Positions 62,199-64,000 of a stretch of 64,000 bases of DNA are shown in pieces. The notes beneath the pieces are model-generated. The model saw only the letters and a program-made list of their open reading frames with translations, did not search any database and had not been told where the DNA came from. The position numbers were made by a program, and so were the translations under genes. The stretch spans positions 1,736,001-1,800,000 of the forward strand of contig NZ_CP042856.1 of assembly GCF_008001035.1 (NCBI RefSeq). The letters run 5' to 3'. Origin of the DNA: Salinibacterium sp. dk2585 (GTDB lineage Bacteria > Actinomycetota > Actinomycetes > Actinomycetales > Microbacteriaceae). The first letter of the stretch is position 1; each line of letters begins with the position of its first letter.

Positions 62199-62895
62199 CG
62201 TCGCGTCTCTTTCGTTCGGGTCGCTCTACGGTGCTCTTGATGTGGAGTGCGCCATGACGGAGCACGGTGACATTGCCATCCATATGGGGTCCGATTCGAG
62301 GGCCGTCGAAGTGCGGACGCACCGGCTCCGGATAAGGCAGGGTGGATTCTTCGACTATCTCGGCGTCTTCGATGTCTTCGAGCGCGGGGAGCACGTAAGT
62401 CGCTTGGCTCTCAGATGGATGTGATTCGGGCATCTCCGTAATGATGTGCCCCATCGTGACTTCCCATGGCTTCGACTGAACGTGCTCGATGGTCATGCCC
62501 TTGCCATAGCCAGTACGGTCCAGCACCATGCTGATAGCTCGCAGCTTGTCGCCGTCCGACGTAGCGGGAGCCAACAGAATCTTGTTGAGCTCGACCAGCG
62601 CAGGATTCACCATGTTCATCAAACGCTCTTTGGCCTTGCGCTGAATATGCGCGGCAGCACCGCCATGCTTCTTGCAGACCGTGCCACCCTTGATCGGCGC
62701 GAGCTTGCACTGTTCGCCGTTGCGCTTCGTGTATCTACAGCGCGGCTTTTCCAGACCATCGAGTGCTTTGGCGATCACGTCATTCGGTTTGTACTTCGCT
62801 CCCCCGTGCGCCTGGCACTTGTCAGACCCACGAACGCGACTTCGACGGCACGGGTTACCGGCTCGCGTGGTTGCAGTGCACTGGCTGTCACCCAC
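62191..62895 (-). CDS. Tandem Cys/His (HGG) protein, phage-type
   Basis: A 234-residue protein with two copies of a zinc-finger-like unit near the N-terminus: CTATTRAGNPC...CQAHGGA and CRYTKRNGEQC...CKKHGGAAAH. The HGG motif after the last cysteine is found in several phage and island proteins, some near terminase genes. The central helix (LMNMVNPALVELNKILLAP, LRAISMVLDRTGYGKG) resembles small-terminase-like regions, and the C-terminal third is acidic and Pro-rich. ATG 62895; 8-base overlap with the previous gene. A DNA-binding or packaging role is likely but unproven. Confidence 0.65.
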   Translation of the reverse strand: MGDSQCTATTRAGNPCRRSRVRGSDKCQAHGGAKYKPNDVIAKALDGLEKPRCRYTKRNGEQCKLAPIKGGTVCKKHGGAAAHIQRKAKERLMNMVNPALVELNKILLAPATSDGDKLRAISMVLDRTGYGKGMTIEHVQSKPWEVTMGHIITEMPESHPSESQATYVLPALEDIEDAEIVEESTLPYPEPVRPHFDGPRIGPHMDGNVTVLRHGALHIKSTVERPERKRRDDD

Positions 62896-63166
62896 GACGC
62901 CCTCGCCGTGGTGTGGCTCGGAGCTCGGCAGTCATCTCATCCGATGTCAGGTTCAGGAGCGGATCGACGCGCACGCGCTCTGAGACTGAGGCGTGCAGGC
63001 GCGCAGCAATCGGCTCCATTTCCGCCTTGAGAATGGCGTTGAAGCTGGCCACGAACTCTGGGTCAGTCCCCGGCCCGTTGAGGGCGTGCGTGGACTTGAA
63101 GTCGTTCACGGCCTTGGCGGTCCGTATGTCCCTATCCGAAAGGTGGGATTCGAGGAAGGTGGTCAT
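62888..63166 (-). CDS. Small helical protein behind the capsid gene
   Basis: A 92-residue protein (MTTFLESHLSDRDIRTAKAV, FVASFNAILKAEMEPIAARL), mostly helical. ATG 63166 follows GGAG by eight bases. It lies between the capsid gene and the HGG-motif gene and overlaps the latter by 8 bases. Possibly a head-assembly factor, by position only. Confidence 0.6.
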   Translation of the reverse strand: MTTFLESHLSDRDIRTAKAVNDFKSTHALNGPGTDPEFVASFNAILKAEMEPIAARLHASVSERVRVDPLLNLTSDEMTAELRATPRRGRRG

Positions 63167-63295
63167 TGGTATGGCTCCAATCCGTGGCTCGAATGAACTG
63201 ACAGGGCGCCGCGCCGGAGCCACGCAGCGCGACGCCCTGAGTTGGTGTCGCCGGAGGAAAGAGGGTGGAAACCCCAGCGACTACCGGAGGTCGGC

Positions 63296-64000
63296 CTATG
63301 ACGGCCATTCGGGGTTGACGTACGACCCCGAAGCTTTGATCTGCATGACAGCCGCGGCCGAACGATTCTCGATTCCAGTTCCGAACCCGCGCTCGTACGT
63401 CGAACCGACGAGCGGGTAGGACGCATTCTCCGAGTGGAGAATCAGCCCGTGGTTCTGGCTCTGTGAGTGCTGGCGGAATGCGACTGGGTTGCGGGTGCTT
63501 CCCGGACCGGACGACGCGAGAGCAACCATGTAGCCCTGCGGCACGAGGTAGTCCTTGTGAATCCACGCATCGCCGTACGAACCCTCGATGGAGAGGTTCT
63601 GGTACGTGGATGGCGCACGATCCCCGATGATCGACACGTCGGTGAGATACGCGGGCGCACTGACAGACGGGATGAAGTCGTAGGGGTGCGCGGCGTCGTT
63701 CTCCGAGTCGCGGCGGAATTGCCGGATGGCCTCGAAGTCCGTGGGATGCACGAAGATCACAATCTGCTCGTTAGACGAGCGGAGACCGTAGCCGTGCTCC
63801 TGAATGGTGTCGATCAGTTGCTTGAGGTCGCCACCATCGACGGTTGCAGCACCAGACACGAAGTAATGCTGGTGACCGCCGGAGAAGGTCCTTCCGCCGA
63901 ACGGTTCCGGCTTCGAGTCCGAGAGACCGTCCCACAGCGAGAAGATCGGCAGACCTTCCGGCGAGACCGGACGACTCGATGCGTCAGCAGGTTTGGTCGT
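63296..64000 (-). CDS. Major capsid protein, C-terminal part (5' end outside window)
   Basis: The frame is open to the window edge; 234 residues are visible. They match the C-terminal part of actinophage major capsid proteins: GLPIFSLWDGLSDSKPEPFG, GGHQHYFVSGAATVDGGDL, the HGYGLRSSNEQIVIFVHP strand, YDFIPSVSAPAYLTDVSIIG, SYGDAWIHKDYLVPQGYMVA, and the final RSAAAVMQIKASGSYVNPEWP. These are the beta-rich A/P-domain parts of an HK97-type fold. The stop TAG is at 63296-63298. It is the clearest evidence that the element makes, or once made, virus particles. Confidence 0.85.
   Translation of the reverse strand, partial: TTKPADASSRPVSPEGLPIFSLWDGLSDSKPEPFGGRTFSGGHQHYFVSGAATVDGGDLKQLIDTIQEHGYGLRSSNEQIVIFVHPTDFEAIRQFRRDSENDAAHPYDFIPSVSAPAYLTDVSIIGDRAPSTYQNLSIEGSYGDAWIHKDYLVPQGYMVALASSGPGSTRNPVAFRQHSQSQNHGLILHSENASYPLVGSTYERGFGTGIENRSAAAVMQIKASGSYVNPEWPS

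Larger units (their letters stand above)
50978..64000. mobile_element. Integrated prophage or satellite-like element in comM (right end outside window)
   Basis: From about 50978 to the window end the sequence is an integrated element, shown by the broken comM, the serine integrase next to the junction, lower GC content than the flanking genes, an IS copy, a restriction-modification-like cassette, a PrimPol replication gene, an XRE regulator and a phage major capsid protein. The second junction and the missing 5' part of comM lie outside the window. Gene directions are mixed: integrase and nuclease on plus, the rest mainly minus. Size is at least 13 kb. Confidence 0.88.

Overview
The window is a high-GC chromosome segment from an actinobacterium, most likely a member of the Microbacteriaceae (Micrococcales). 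The support is the strong G/C third-position bias, frequent GTG starts and ATGA/GTGA gene overlaps, gatCAB, an rpsB-tsf-pyrH-frr-cdsA cluster followed by DivIVA-type proteins, the GlgE/GlgB alpha-glucan pathway, and a SipW-type secretion cassette. The organism assignment rests on gene content only; no rRNA or convincing tRNA gene is present.

Layout of the host part (1-50977). 1-8795: hydrolase end, LysM lipoprotein, gatCAB (minus), an exported DUF1023-like hydrolase and ligA. 8909-14269: a peptide-type ABC importer (binding lipoprotein, two permeases, fused double ATPase). 14310-19518: mnmA, a PLP decarboxylase, a GPH-type transporter and a cysteine desulfurase, which can feed sulfur to MnmA. 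19611-22114: glgX and a YbaK-type deacylase. 22064-25707: a minus-strand cassette with an archaeal/SipW-type signal peptidase and four exported proteins that are its likely substrates. 26105-30297: glgE-glgB. 30302-33042: a CnoX/YbbN-like protein and a membrane protein. 33345-36983: an 859-residue DivIVA-like coiled coil with about 45 uninterrupted 11-residue repeats, and an AI-2E family membrane protein. 36999-43536: small enzymes, a lytic-transglycosylase-like protein, a DivIVA-domain protein, then cdsA-frr-pyrH-tsf-rpsB. 43766-50372: BCCT transporter, M23 peptidase, FKBP lipoprotein, xerC, metallophosphoesterase and dprA.

At about 50977 the host sequence stops inside comM: only the C-terminal third of ComM remains, fused to a large serine integrase gene that starts 31 bases later. 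From there to the window end the base composition is visibly more AT-rich and the genes are phage- or island-like. The element carries, in order: the serine integrase with its terminator; a small gene interrupted by a complete IS3-family insertion sequence (perfect 25-bp ends, CAG target duplication); an HNH nuclease gene convergent with an N6-adenine methylase/specificity fusion, a candidate restriction-modification system; a small serine recombinase that lacks a normal start codon; two small genes behind a promoter overlapped by a LexA-like SOS box; a repeat-rich intergenic region; a PrimPol-type primase/helicase-like replication gene; tiny overlapping genes and an XRE-type regulator; phage-type small genes; and the C-terminal part of an actinophage major capsid protein running off the window end.

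The most interesting unit is this comM-integrated element. Integrase, regulator, PrimPol and capsid lie within about 13 kb, with a defence-like cargo, which fits a capsid-encoding phage satellite as well as a prophage. The far end of the element is outside the window, so this is not settled.
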